A stretch of 64,000 nucleotides of DNA from Suillus spraguei (lineage: Eukaryota; Basidiomycota; Agaricomycetes; Boletales; Suillaceae). Both the position numbers and the translations under genes were made by a program. The notes below the pieces were generated by a model. That model searched no databases. It had not been told where the DNA came from and was given only the letters and a program-made list of their open reading frames with translations. This document shows, in pieces, positions 22,846-33,959 of this stretch (position 1 is the first letter of the stretch; every line of letters begins with the position of its first letter). The DNA is taken from NCBI GenBank assembly GCA_016800925.1, contig JABCPU010000235.1, positions 1 to 64,000 on the forward strand. Direction: 5' to 3'.

Positions 22846-25800
22846 CCGATCTTCCATGGTTGGTACTTATCTCCTCGGGATCGTTCTGCCATAGTCATAG
22901 CAATATTGTGGCATGCAATGGCTTCTTCTCGGATCTTCTGCTGCTGGTATGGTAGAATCAGGTATTAAATGGGGAATGGCGCGGGGTTCATATCCCATCA
23001 TGAGAAAGAATGGTGAAGCATTTCGGGCATTGTGTTTTCGATTATTGTGAATGAACTCAGCGATAGGGAGATGTTCTATCCAATCTCCAGGATTGTTGCG
23101 GCAGTAGATATGCAAATATGTTTCTAACTCTTGATTGAGTCGCTCGGTTTGACCATCAGTCTGAGGGTGGTAAGCCATAGATGGAGTGATGGCATAGTCG
23201 AGGAGTCGGGCAAGTTCTTTTGAGAAACGAGATAGGAACTGCAGGCCACGATCAGAGATGACTTTGTCATGGAGTCCAAATCGGCGATAAACATGTTTCA
23301 AAAATAACTTGGCAACACCTTCGGAAGTGATGGTTTTAAGGCAAGGGATAATAATTACCCCCTTCATAAGGCCATGGTCCACCACGACCATGATACTATC
23401 AAAGCCCCCTGACACGGGGAGGTCGGTGATCAAGTTGACAGAGATTTGCGAAAAGGGACGGGAAGCAGAGGACGGGATTGGCAAAAGGGGAGGGTGGACC
23501 GGATGCGTGTCTGACTTCATTTGCTGACAAAGGGCGCAACCCTCAACATATTTACGGATGTAAGCACCCATAGAAGGCCACCAAGCTTCCTGTTTAACAA
23601 GTTCTTCAGTTTTGAAATGACCAGGATGACCAGCGGTGATATGATCATGATAATGATTAAGGATGGCAGCACGATGGGCAGGGGGAATGTAAGCGTGGTT
23701 CTTGAAATAGAGTATGTCATGATCAATCTTCTAATCAGACAATGCCGACTTCATCAGAGGAAGACAAACACCGTCTAATGCATCCGATGCAGTTTTGAAT
23801 ACAGGGTCATCCAATGGATCAGAAGTAGCCAATACATCAAGTAGATCATTGTTGATAAGCTGGACGAACAGGAAATCAGGAAAAAGCACGGTGTCTTTAT
23901 TATCACGAGAACCATCATCATGATCCGGGTGACGTGAGAGGGCGTCTGGAGCAGCTAGTTTAGTACCCGCAACATGATGTAATTCAATGTTAAAGAGTGA
24001 CAATGTCAATTGCCAGTGAGCTTGTCGTCGTGTTAACTTCTGTGTGGTACAGAAATATAGAAGGTTTTTGTGATCAGTGAAGACAAGGACAGTATGGGCA
24101 CTTCCTTCAAGATAGTAACGCCATTCATTTAATGCACGGATGACTGCAAGTAATTCCCAATCGAAAATTTGACAGTTACATTATGCAGGGTTTAATGACT
24201 GAGACAAGTAAGCACATGGGTGGTAGATGCCGTTTTCATCAGTTTGCAATGGGACACCTCCGGTCGCTACAAGAGAAGCATCGGTTGCGACCGCAAATTG
24301 CCGGGATGGATCTGGATTGCGAAGTACCAGTTGTTTGATGAAGCGTTCCTTGAGATCTAGAAAGGTGTCCTGACATTGAGTTGTCCAAAGGAAAGGAGTG
24401 TCCTTCTTTGTGAGATCGATAAGGGGTTGTGCAATATTGGAGTAGTGGGAAATGAATGTGCGGTAGAAGTTGCAGAAGCCGAGGAATGACCGAACATCTT
24501 TTACCAATTTCAGAGTCGGCCATTCAGTGATTCCTTTGGTTTTGGCTGTGTCCATAGCCACTTGTCCAGGACGAATTATCATCCCAAGGTATTCCACTTC
24601 TTCTGCATCGAAGGTACATTTTTCCGGTTTCAGGAATAAGTGTTCGTTTCATATTTTCATCAAAACTCGTCTAGTCCATTCGCAGTGTTCTGCCATTGTT
24701 GTAGAGAAGATCAGGATATCGTCCATGTAAATAACCATCCATCCTTCATTGATTTCTTGTTGGAAGGTGCGATTCATATACGCTTGGAAGGTTGCCAGGG
24801 AATTGCAGAGGCCGAAGAACATGACATTTGGTTCGAAAAGGCCGAACTCCGTAGTAAATGCTGCTTTCCAGCAATCATCAGGATGAATGCGAATATTATT
24901 GTAACCAGACCGAATATCCATTTTCATAAAGAATTGTGCATTGTGAAGGCATGTGACAAGAGAGATAGGGAGTGGAAGCGGGTAAGCATTCTTGACTGTC
25001 CAATCATTGATGTAGCGGTAATCTTGACAAGGACGTAATTCTCCACTCTTCTTTCCTACGAAAAAGAAGCCACTAGCTTGAGGTGACTTCAATTCAGAAA
25101 TGAAACCTTTCGCAACGTTTTCGTCGATGAACATTTTAATGGCAGCGCATTCCTTTTCTTACAACGGGTAAACCTTAGATGTACGAGGGATAAAACCGGG
25201 TTTGGTATCGATACAATGATCTATACCAGGGCGTTCAGGGAGTAGTTTGTTCAGACCATCTTTAGCAAAGACATCCGCAAAGTCGTGCAGGTATTCCGGG
25301 ACCAATTCTTCGAAGGGTTTCTTTTTCTTTTCCTTCTCATCCATGGCAAATTCTTGAGCTTTATTACTGTATTTCAGAGGAGGAAGGGAGTTTGTGGAAT
25401 AGTTAGGGAGTTGTTCGAGTCGAGAAGTTTCATCACATGTGAGAGGTGTATGCATGGATACTTCATCAATGATTCTCATGTTAACCCTGTTGATGTCATA
25501 TTCCACAAGGAATTCTCTGTCTCCGAGCTCATAAGAAGAAATTTTGTGTACTTCCGGTGCATGCCAAACATCCTGCATTGTATTGAATTGTTCATCGTCT
25601 TCGGTAGGTATTGTGGTTGTCATGGGTTCATCCTGATCAGGAATTTCTTCGACGGAAGGGGTGAGCAATTTGGGCAGTACGAAGTACTTAGTTAACTTTG
25701 GGATGTTATGAGCTCGTCCTCCGAGATTGTCGTCAGGTTTCCGTTTTCCATGTTGTTGCTCTTTAACCAGTTGTTGTTCAACTGGTTGCGATGGGGATGG

Positions 25801-26487
25801 TCAAAATTCTGGTTCAGATTCGTTTCTCTACATGAGGAATGGGCGATACAGGACGCTGTGGTAATTTTACTTGTGGAGGAGGGTTGTCGATTATGAACTC
25901 GTCAGGAATGTTAATGGAAGGAGCGACGACGGGTTTTGGAAGTTGTGAATTTTGCCATTTCTTGGGGTGGCAATGAAAAGCCGGGGGTAGCCCGTTCTTC
26001 TTCTGATCTGTGTCTAAGTCTAGTTTGATTTCGTCAGACTTCGTTGTTCGAGGAAGGACAAGTGTTTCAGCAGCCCAATCTATACTTGGGTTTATGGCGC
26101 ATAACCACAGGATTCCCAGAAGGATTTGATCTCTTTGTCCAAGTTTGGTGATATTGAACTTTCCATACATGGTTCATTCATCAATTTTTACCACTAGGAG
26201 ACAGTAATGCGTGATCGGCCCTCCCTTGATAAGAGTTCCATCCGCCATAGTAACTCGAAACGGTGTCTTAAGTTTTTGTTGTGTGATTTGATGGAGTTTC
26301 ACAAACTCCTCGGAAATGAACGTCCCTGCTGCGCCAGAATCAATAACAGCGGTAGTGTCAATGGATTTTAAGCGGGTACGCAAGTGAAGGGTGATAGGGA
26401 TACAAAATTATTTTCTTTCACCTACAGCATGTACAAGCCTTAGTAATACATTGGGAGAAACATACATTGAATCCTTGTTTCTCCAAT
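22846..26487 (-). pseudogene. pol: gypsy pol polyprotein, copy A2, broken and truncated
   Basis: Same domain order as A1 and A3: retropepsin (AVIDSGAAGTFISEEF at about 26310-26350), reverse transcriptase (VIYMDDILIFS at about 24715-24745), RNase H (FAVATDASLVATGG), then integrase zinc finger and core (HHCC-like region, DLITDLP, SDRGLQF, TDGQTERLNQELE). It ends after YHPQTDG and the FFLMMGYEPRA region, within a WKI-containing C-terminal stretch. At least seven in-frame stops or shifts break the frame (for example near 26170, 25800, 25670, 25140, 24600, 24180 and 23730). In SDRGLQF the usual Pro is Leu. Confidence 0.9.
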
Positions 26488-27250
26488 TTAAAAATCCTCT
26501 ATAATCCACCTCACAGTTTCATCTTTGTCTTTGACTTCGGTTTGATGGAGCAGAGTCTTCTTCTTCTTTTCAGGACAGTTATGAATATGGTGTCCGGTCT
26601 TCTTGCATCTGAAGCATTGTCCTTTTTTCATACACTCGGATCTTTCCACATTGGAGATTCAATCTACTACCATTGCGTTTGAATCTCGACTTGGTGTGTA
26701 ACGCGGAGTTGTTGATGGAAATGCATTGCAATATAATGTTGCGGAATACCTCTGAGACATCGCCTGGCGCGAAGAGCTTAGTTAGGATACCTAGGTTGAG
26801 GCCGTCTTGGAAGAACTGAATCTTTGTTGCGTCGTCGGTGATATGGGCCTTAGCTGCAAGTGCCTCAAAGTCAGCGATGTAAGTGTGAAGATCGCCGCTT
26901 CCTTGTTTGAGGTTCCTGAGCTTTGTTAATGCGGTTCCTTTAGTATCCACTGGTTCAAAAGCTTCGTTGAAACATTTCATGAAATATTTCAATGTCCCAT
27001 AACCGACTTTTTGTCCAGAAGTGTCGGTTGATTGAGCGTGAGCGAGGAATTGTTCTTTCCAAGATTTGGCATTCTTCTCGGTCATGAAGGATGTTATGAA
27101 AATGATTTTCTGTTTATCGGCGGTATAAAGCTTTTCATTGATGTCAAAGTACAGGTTGCACGATTGGATGAATTCCAGAGAATTGTCACAATCTCCGTCA
27201 AAAGCTGTTGGGAGACCAATTTTATATTCAAATTCTTTGGTGGTAGCCAT
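26488..27250 (-). pseudogene. gag: gypsy gag, copy A2
   Basis: ATG is at 27250. The first 197 or so codons are open and carry the retrotransposon gag core (DNSLEFIQSCNLYFDINEK, AKSWKEQFLAHAQ, TKIQFFQDGLNLGILTKLF). A TGA at 26659-26661 replaces a CGA seen in A3. Past it, the same frame encodes a CCHC zinc knuckle (CFRCKKTGHHIHNC) and ends at TAA 26490-26488, directly after a GAT TTT run. The gag core drives particle assembly and the knuckle binds RNA in known relatives. Confidence 0.85.
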
Positions 27251-27373
27251 AATGATGAATTGTCTGGTGAGTTATACTTTCTCAGTGCCTACACGCGCGG
27301 TCTTGCTGTCCATTAGGCTTTTATCAGGTTTTGAGGAGGTGGGGTCAGAGACTGAATAGTCTGTGATCAAAGG

Positions 27374-27384
27374 ACTTTAATCTT
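27374..27384 (-). promoter_or_regulatory. self-priming primer-binding site, copy A2
   Basis: On the minus strand this reads AAGATTAAAGT, 1-2 nt after the 5' LTR end. It is the exact reverse complement of the 11-mer ACTTTAATCTT within the LTR (27655-27645, minus). Confidence 0.7.
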
Positions 27385-27385
27385 T

Positions 27386-27860
27386 TGTTATGAACTGGGG
27401 TGGCATCACCAGCGACAGTGATAAGACACAGATGGTCTGCTGGGAGGTTCAACTACGTTCAAAAGAGAATGAGGACTACTACTTAGGAAGGATTCCAAGT
27501 AGGAACAAGGGTTCAGTCGAAGAGTCGCGACTCTAAGATGATCGGTAGAATAGAGACTAAGGCTAAGGAGTGCTTAGACTTAGAGACAATTCAGACAACT
27601 TAGGTTGGAGACCTAAGCGAAGGATATTCCAGGTAAAACCCAGTAAGATTAAAGTAAAGTATACAAGCATAATACAATGTGCTTAAATAAGCCAATATGT
27701 GCGCATGGACCAAGAGAGACGTGAGAATGTAAGTACATATCCAAAGAAGGAAGGCTTACTACAGTACAGATGCGTTGAGCATATGAGTCAGAGTCATGTT
27801 ACATAATATACAAGACAAAGGAGACCTAGAAAATGAATAGGGGCATGTACAATTGTAACA
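27386..27860 (-). repeat. 5' LTR of copy A2
   Basis: 475 bp with TG/CA ends (minus strand TGTTACAATTG ... TTCATAACA). It contains TATTTAAG and ACTTTAATCTT about 35 nt apart. It is clearly diverged from the A1 LTR, so the two copies are separate insertions. Confidence 0.92.
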
Positions 27861-28068
27861 TGATCGGCAGGATGGTCGTCGCTGACATACCATGGGTCTT
27901 GAATACTGGGGACTACCTGTAGTCAACACATCACCCTGCCCTGCTATTAAAAGAACACTGACCATCAGATCTCCGGTTTCCACAGCCAACTTGAGGTGAT
28001 CGGGATGGCCATCCCTCAGCTTTGCCGCCTTCTGTACAATTTTCATAATCTGCTCTGCAGCATCGCCC
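27861..28068. other. flank of copy A2; antisense open stretch
   Basis: A minus-strand frame through here (about 27870-28110, with MTTTEFSNTAMGDAAEQIMK) looks coding-like and is cut by the A2 LTR at 27860. It may be the broken end of another repeat-family gene. Not assigned. Confidence 0.3.
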
Positions 28069-29024
28069 ATGGCAGTGTTAGAAAATTCAGTGGTGGTCAT
28101 GGTGTCTGGCGCCATACCACCTTCATCACTGGCACTCCACACCCCACAACCATTCAACTTGGGGTTTACCCTGCCTTTCCCTGCACAGCAGCCAGCCCCC
28201 AAGCCATTCAACATGGGCTTCAATCTTCCAGTCCAGTCCACAGGTACACCGCTGCCAACCATGCCACTGCCCACCACGCCACTGCCAACCACATCCCAGC
28301 CATTCAACCTGAACTTCAATCTCCCAATGGCAGTCACCACGCCGGCAATATGCTTTGGACTGGTGCAGGCCCAGGCAGACACCTTAAGGCATGTTGGTTA
28401 TGATATCAACAATAGATGTAAGTCACATAATCTCCTCCTACTCAGTATTAACCATCCTTTACAGCATTCCAGTTTGGATGTAAGCCTCCCTCACCCATTG
28501 CGGAGTGGCAACCAGAGCTCATTCAGGCACTGCATCCTTCACCACCTGTTGCCTCCTCGCCGGCTGCTATTGCAGATGCAGCACCAGGACCATCCATCCC
28601 TCGTCCATTGCCCCACACCGGCGGGCATGTGGAATGGCTCAAACTAAAATCTTTAGTCGGTGATGCTGAGCATTCGGCCATAGATATTGTGAAGCACCTT
28701 GGCGGTGAAGAATGTATGTGTGTTTTATTGACATAGCATGGTGCATGCTAACATCTGTTAGTTGATCATCTGGCACAGATGATGGTCGGCAGCACCTTGG
28801 GCCTAGGAGATGATGTCAGGGATCCCAAGCCAGATGAAGTGTTGGAGAGTAATCAGATGATGCTCATGGCATTCTGTGAAAGCAGAGACTGGCTAACAAG
28901 GATCTTCAAAGATCTAATTAACCTGCATCACCTTGCACAGGTGCATGAACAGGTTCTTCCCGCAGTAGAATCATTGTTGGATGAAGTTGACAAGGCAGAG
29001 GCTGAGTCTGGCCAAGACATGTAG
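28069..29024 (+). CDS. uncharacterised 286-residue protein, three exons
   Basis: ATG is at 28069, with exons 28069-28417, 28465-28713 and 28762-29024. The introns are 47 and 48 bp with GTAAGT/CAG and GTATGT/TAG ends. The spliced frame is open for 286 codons to TAG 29022-29024. The N-terminal third is Pro/Thr-rich and holds three imperfect PFNxxFxLP motifs (PFNLGFTLP, PFNMGFNLP, PFNLNFNLP). The C-terminal half is helical and acidic (KSLVGDAEHSAIDIVKHLGG, LESNQMMLMAFCESRDWLTR). No known domain was recognised. It lies between two LTR insertions and could be a transposon-linked or orphan gene. The start is the least certain point because the 5' part overlaps an antisense open frame. Confidence 0.5.
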
Positions 29025-29423
29025 ATAAGATACCTGAATACTTGTAATTTCTGCCTCTGATTGTACAATACCAAGTTTGATCAGTTATCAACATCCTACA
29101 TATAAGAATATCCATTGAGGAATCATCTAGTGAGGTATATTGAGGAAGTGATGTTAAACAGCTGCTATTCTGCTTTGGTTTCCACAGACCTGTGCTTTGT
29201 TGAATTCTGCCTCTGCAAATATAAAGTTGACTGTATTCTGCAAGGTAGATGGCGGCGCATGATGCAGGCCCAGCAGCAACACCGTATGCATTCATTGCGG
29301 CAGTGCCTGCCATGTGCATTTATTTTGGCGGTGTCTGCACTGACCAGCTCTGTATATGACCTTCTGTACACTGGTGTCCACCACTGCACTAAAGTGGCAG
29401 TTCTATTAAGCAGATTTAAACAC
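29025..29423. other. no gene recognised
   Basis: The 3' flank of the preceding gene. The sequence GTGCATTTATTTTGG..GGTGTCTGCACTGAC at about 29315-29345 recurs at about 30840-30870, so a short repeat flanks the LTR insertions. Confidence 0.4.
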
Positions 29424-30686
29424 TGTTACAACCATGCAAAACTGGGGCTTCTAAGAAGTCCTGGTCTTACATGGGGTTGTATTGGAGGGATGGAAAGTCA
29501 AAGGGGCTTGGCCTCAGCTCATACGCTGTGCCCCTTACCCGAGTACGTGCCCTTAATTTCGAATGAAGTCCAAGGGGGAGTTATAGTGAAGTCCGACGGA
29601 GTCTAGATGAACTCTGTAGGACAGGATAGCTTGATAGAGCTCTGCAGGACTTCCAGATGAGCGTGGGAACATGTGGGAACACGCCGGAACTATTTCCGGA
29701 TGGTAGGGAGTAATGGTAAGACTACTGGAACAAGTTCCAAGTAGAATGGATGAAGGATGGACTCCTGGACAAAGTCCAGGGCAGGATAGGAGCAAAGCTC
29801 CGGAGGGACAGATAATCTATAGGTGTCAGAGGGTAGGATTGGATAGGTCCGGAGCTCAGAGGAGTGGAAGAGCGGAAGAGCAGAAGAGCAGAAGAGTGGA
29901 CGAGCAGATGATCGGATGAGCATAGCTCTATGGATCTTAGGGGAAGTGTTGACTACTAGAGGGGAGTAGGTCCGGAATAGAAACAGACAGGATAAGACTA
30001 CCAAAGGTAGAGTTGGAGGTGAAACAGATGAGAGACAGGAAACGGACGAGGTCCAAAAAGGATATAGGACAAAGGATCAAGGCTCTGGCCTAGGGAATAA
30101 TCCTATAGGTCTGAGTCGGAAGCTTACAAGGGCCGGAGCCCAAGTGCAAGAACGGAAATGGATTTATATAGACATGGTAACAAAATACAGAAGTCAAAGG
30201 AATATACAGAAGTAGGAAAGCAATGATCAGATTGAGGTCTGCAGGAGTTGTACTACAAGTTTATATACTGTAGGTAGCATGCCGGAAGGCAAGTAAGGAT
30301 AGTCTGAGGGTATGTCTGAGGCATTGCGGAACACAAGGCTATGAACTCGGAAATAAGACTTGTACGAAATATCTTATCAAGACAGAAGTCAAGATAACCA
30401 AAAGCCAGAGGTGCAGAGATAACCAAAAGCCGGACACAGGTATTGACCTAAAAGGAGTAACACACAGGTGCGCAGGAATAGTTTCAGATATGGACACGGA
30501 TCAGATATGGACATGGATAGGATATGAACATGGATTGGACAGGTGGACTGAGTCGGATATGGATGGATATGGATTGGAGTGGATGGGTGGATTGGATATG
30601 TGAGCTGGATTGGATGGGTAGACTAGGATGTATGGATTGGGTGTCCAGATGTCCATGGATTGGACCTGAATGTACGGTATATGACA
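29424..30686 (-). repeat. solo LTR, family C (long, diverged), TSD AACAC
   Basis: 1263 bp. The minus strand runs TGTCATATACCG ... GGTTGTAACA, matching the ends of the two other family C LTRs. A perfect 5-bp duplication AACAC flanks it (29419-29423 and 30687-30691). It contains an AGAAGAGC-like tract (about 29860-29905) and a GGATATGGA-rich minisatellite (about 30485-30600). No internal element sequence is attached, so it arose by LTR-LTR recombination. Confidence 0.85.
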
Positions 30687-30874
30687 AACACTACTACAGA
30701 GTATCAGCAACCAGTGACCAGTACTTAGAGTAGCTCGCTCATGGGATATCCATAAACTTGTAAACATCATCCCTCATGTACCGGGCTGTTCGGTTGCCAT
30801 CAGCTATATCCAATCCATGTCTACCCAGCAGTGACACCATGTGCATTTATTTTGATGGTGTCTGCACTGACTGG

Positions 30875-31837
30875 TGTAAAGATACAACCTAAGTTGGGCT
30901 GTAGATAAACTACCTCCTAAGTCAGTATTTGTGGTCTTGCACTCCATCTAGTCTGCTTCACTTGCGAAACAAGAGTGTTTGACCCTAAAGGGGGATGCCT
31001 GTTAGTATAGTTAAATCCAAGTCAAACTAGTGAGCGAAAGTAGTGTCGTAGTCAGCAGTAAGTTGCCGTGGTCAGCAATGATGTCGCCAGAACTAGTGTT
31101 GTATGTAGCGGTGCTACCATGGTTGAGATAGTACTTGAAATGTAGCATCGAGTGAGTGATAACAAGCGGTAAAGTCAGTGGTAGCAGTAAGGTGCGAGCG
31201 GTGCAAAGAAACAGTAAAGAAGTCCATGGTACTTTCAGAAGTAAAGTAGCGGTGCATGAGAAGCTCAGTAAAAATAGCAATCAAGAGTCCAGCGATATGC
31301 CAGCGGTAACGGCGAACAAGTGTAATCAATTAATTGGCGGTAAGGAAACTTTAAAGACTAAGTCCACTACTGGGTACATCCAGAGCTACACAGTAATCCT
31401 GACCTATAGTACGTGCAATGGGGTAAAATCAGGTACTGAATCATGTGGGGTACGCGGTGCTTATATCCTAAATTGTATGTACTCGGAATGCTCTAGGCAA
31501 GATCAGTAGTGCTCAAGTACAGTAACTGCCATATGTAAACATAGCACGAGGTGGCTGCAGCACGAGGCAACATGTAATAAGGCTTGCCGTGAGATCAGTG
31601 ATAAATGGTCATGTATAAACTATGCACCAAATGGATCTATGTGGACGCAGCAAGGACATGGAAGGACATCAGTATGTGGAACGTGGTGTGGCAGTTGGTA
31701 CAGTGTGCAGTAAGTGTGGGATGCTGCCGGCAATGCTAAAGGAGTAAGACAGCCTTTGGACTGGTGGAGATTCCTATAGACGTGAGACATGTGCCAAAAG
31801 ATAGAGTTTTAAGGCCAGCGCCAATATGTTCATTACA
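30875..31837 (-). repeat. solo LTR, family E (antisense), 4-bp TSD CTGG
   Basis: 963 bp. The minus strand runs TGTAATGAACATATTGG ... GTATCTTTACA. It matches the plus-strand copies at 33960 and 39739. CTGG is present on both sides (30871-30874 and 31838-31841). Confidence 0.82.
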
Positions 31838-33277
31838 CTGGAGTAACCAGAAGACAATAATACCGAACTTGTCACACACAACTGTTGGCCGATCAAGATG
31901 GATCTGGCTGTCAGGTGGATACTGGGCAAGAAGGCTGTCTTCGTGAGCAGGGTTGATGCCTTTTTCCATCATATGCAGAACATCTGCATACCTTGCTACA
32001 TCTAAGTTGATAGTAACTAATATTGATGGAATTAAAGATCACATAAGGCGCCGCTGAAAGAGTCATACTGTCATATACCATACTTCTAATCTCAGATCTG
32101 ACCATATCCGGTCAGATCCGATCGATTTCATATCCGTCCGGTCCACAGATCCTGCCTGGACCATCCATCTGAATGTGCTCACTTCTCGCACCTTAACTCC
32201 CTTGTGTATATCTGCGTCTATCTCCTTTCGTCATTCCTCCTGTTTCTGGTATTCCGGCTGTTTATATTTCCATCCTGTGTTACTGATCTGTTTCCTGTGT
32301 TCATTTCCGATTCATGCTTACTGATCCACTGTGCATTAACTAATAGACTCCCGTTACACTTCGTACATAGCCCTCGGTCCCGGACTTGCTGATTATCCAT
32401 CTTAGATACTTACAGTATATAAACCACTTGTAGATCTCCGTAGAACCTTAGTTCAAATATCATCTTAGATTCTACTCATTCTGCCTCCTCCGGACTTAAG
32501 CCACTTTCCGCTTTAAGTCACCTTCCGAGACTTAGGATTGATTCCTATAGTCTATATCTCCGACTCTATCTTCGGATAGTCTATCTCCATTAGTTTCTAG
32601 TTAGGAACTCGTTCCAAAACTAGCCTTAATCTCTGTCCTCTCCTTATGTTCCGAATAACCTTCAGACGTATCATATCCGACACCTTCGGACACCCGGATC
32701 TGTCACGCAACTCCTTCCGGGTCTTCGGATGAATAACTCCTCCCTGAAATAAGGGGCATTACTCGAGAAAGGGGCACAGTGCACGAACTGAGGCCAAAGC
32801 CCTTCGGATCTCTCTACCCTTGAGTACAGTCTTAACACATACCAGGGTTCCGATAGGCATTGGCAAGGGTACTAGCCAGTTTTGAGCATGCCATGAGCAT
32901 GACAAAATCTAGTTTGAGTGGGGGAATAGCATTGGGCCGTCCATCAATCAGTGCAAGGAACTGGTGAGTGACATATTCACTAGCAATATGGGTTGTGGCC
33001 AAGGCCCAGTCAGGAGGAATGTGAATCATGGCTTCCATATAACATACTAGGCATTGTACTTATATATGTCTGGTGGCAAATGGTTACATAAAATACATGA
33101 AGAGTGACTGCCATATCGACTAACAAACAACGTTAATAACATGAGGATTGATGTAAGGAGGTATGCATACAGCACATTGTCTTGACCTAACTCCCCATAT
33201 GTAATGAAATTGGCGAAATCAGGTTTGCTGAGCCAGTGTTCGACGCAGAAAAGGTCATGGCGCAAGCACCGCTGCAA
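31736..33277 (-). pseudogene. uncharacterised basidiomycete repeat-family gene split by a solo LTR
   Basis: The minus-strand coding-like parts are about 33170-33277 (RHDLFCVEHWLSKPDFANFI, YGELGQDNV before a GTATGC donor), 32838-33038 (IHIPPDWALATTHIASEYVT, KLDFVMLMACSKLASTLANA) and, beyond the LTR, 31838-32068 (ADVLHMMEKGINPAHEDSLL, QIHLDRPTVVCDKFGIIVFW). The frame is off by one nucleotide at the LTR site even after removing the insertion and its TSD, so the gene was already decaying or an intron lies there. I cannot name the family. The sequence style is that of the multi-copy transposon-linked genes found in agaricomycetes. Confidence 0.5.
32069..32837 (+). repeat. solo LTR, family C, TSD CATAC
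   Basis: 769 bp from TGTCATATACCATAC to GTCTTAACA, flanked by perfect CATAC repeats (32064-32068 and 32838-32842). It contains TATATAAA at about 32416. It is about 90% similar by eye to the copy at 37040-37807. Confidence 0.93.
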
Positions 33278-33317
33278 TTAGTGCATGTGGTGTCGCCAGT
33301 AACTTTATATTTGTATA

Positions 33318-33959
33318 TTTGTAGAGCTAATATTCAACAATGAACAGGTGTTGTGGAAGCCAAAGCGCAGTAGCAGCTGTTTAACACCATTTCCCTCACC
33401 ATGTGATTCCTCACCGGATATTCATGCATGGGTCAGCCAGGACATATCTACTGGGTACCCCCGCCCCTGCTGTGATCCCGAAGCATGGGTAATCACCCCC
33501 AGTGACAATCTATACCCTACAGCATTATGTTCAGCAGTGCCACAGGCCTTACTATATCACCGACATGTATGTATGGTGAGGTATTCTGTGGAAGCATGGG
33601 GAAATCACCCCCAGTGACAATCTATTGCTGGCAACTTGATATTTGTATATTTGCAGAGCTGGTATTCAATGAAAAGGTGTCAGCAGAAGCCAAAGCAGAG
33701 TAGCAGCTGTTTAACACCATTTCCCTCACCATGTGTTTCCTCGCTGGATATGCATGCATGGGTCAGCCACCACCAGTGACAATCCATACCCTGCAGTATG
33801 TTGTTCAGCAGTGCCACAGGCCTTGTACTATGTCGCCAGCATGCATGTATAGTGAGGTATTCTGTGGAAGCATGGGGAAATCACCTCCAGTGACAATCTA
33901 TACCCTGCAGCATTATGTTCAGCAGTGCCACACACCCCCCCCCCCTGCTGTGATCCTGA
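33318..33959 (+). repeat. two diverged tandem copies of a ~320-bp repeat, plus a C-tract
   Basis: The segment from about 33340 (GCCAAAGCGCAGTAGCAGCT...) recurs at about 33690 (GCCAAAGCAGAGTAGCAGCT...). A sub-segment starting GTGACAATCTATACCCT occurs at about 33500, about 33776 and about 33891. A run of about 12 C residues lies at about 33936-33947, just before the family E LTR. No gene was recognised. Confidence 0.7.

Larger units (their letters stand above)
22846..27860 (-). mobile_element. Ty3/gypsy chromovirus family A, copy A2 (3'-truncated, antisense)
   Basis: In minus orientation: 5' LTR (27860-27386), leader with self-priming PBS, gag (27250-26488) and pol (26487-22846). The element stops within the integrase C-terminal region, where the end of the A1 LTR is attached. 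The chromodomain, third ORF and 3' LTR are absent. Many stops are present. Confidence 0.9.

Noticed and set aside
22373..27860. A1 and A2 as one element inverted by autointegration
   Set aside because: The joint looks right for it, but the two LTRs differ at many positions, so they are separate insertions.
27759..28382. Minus-strand Gly-rich coding frame
   Set aside because: Its 5' half is the antisense of the PFNxxFxLP repeats of the spliced plus-strand gene. Only its 3' part (about 27870-28110) looks coding, and it could not be assigned.
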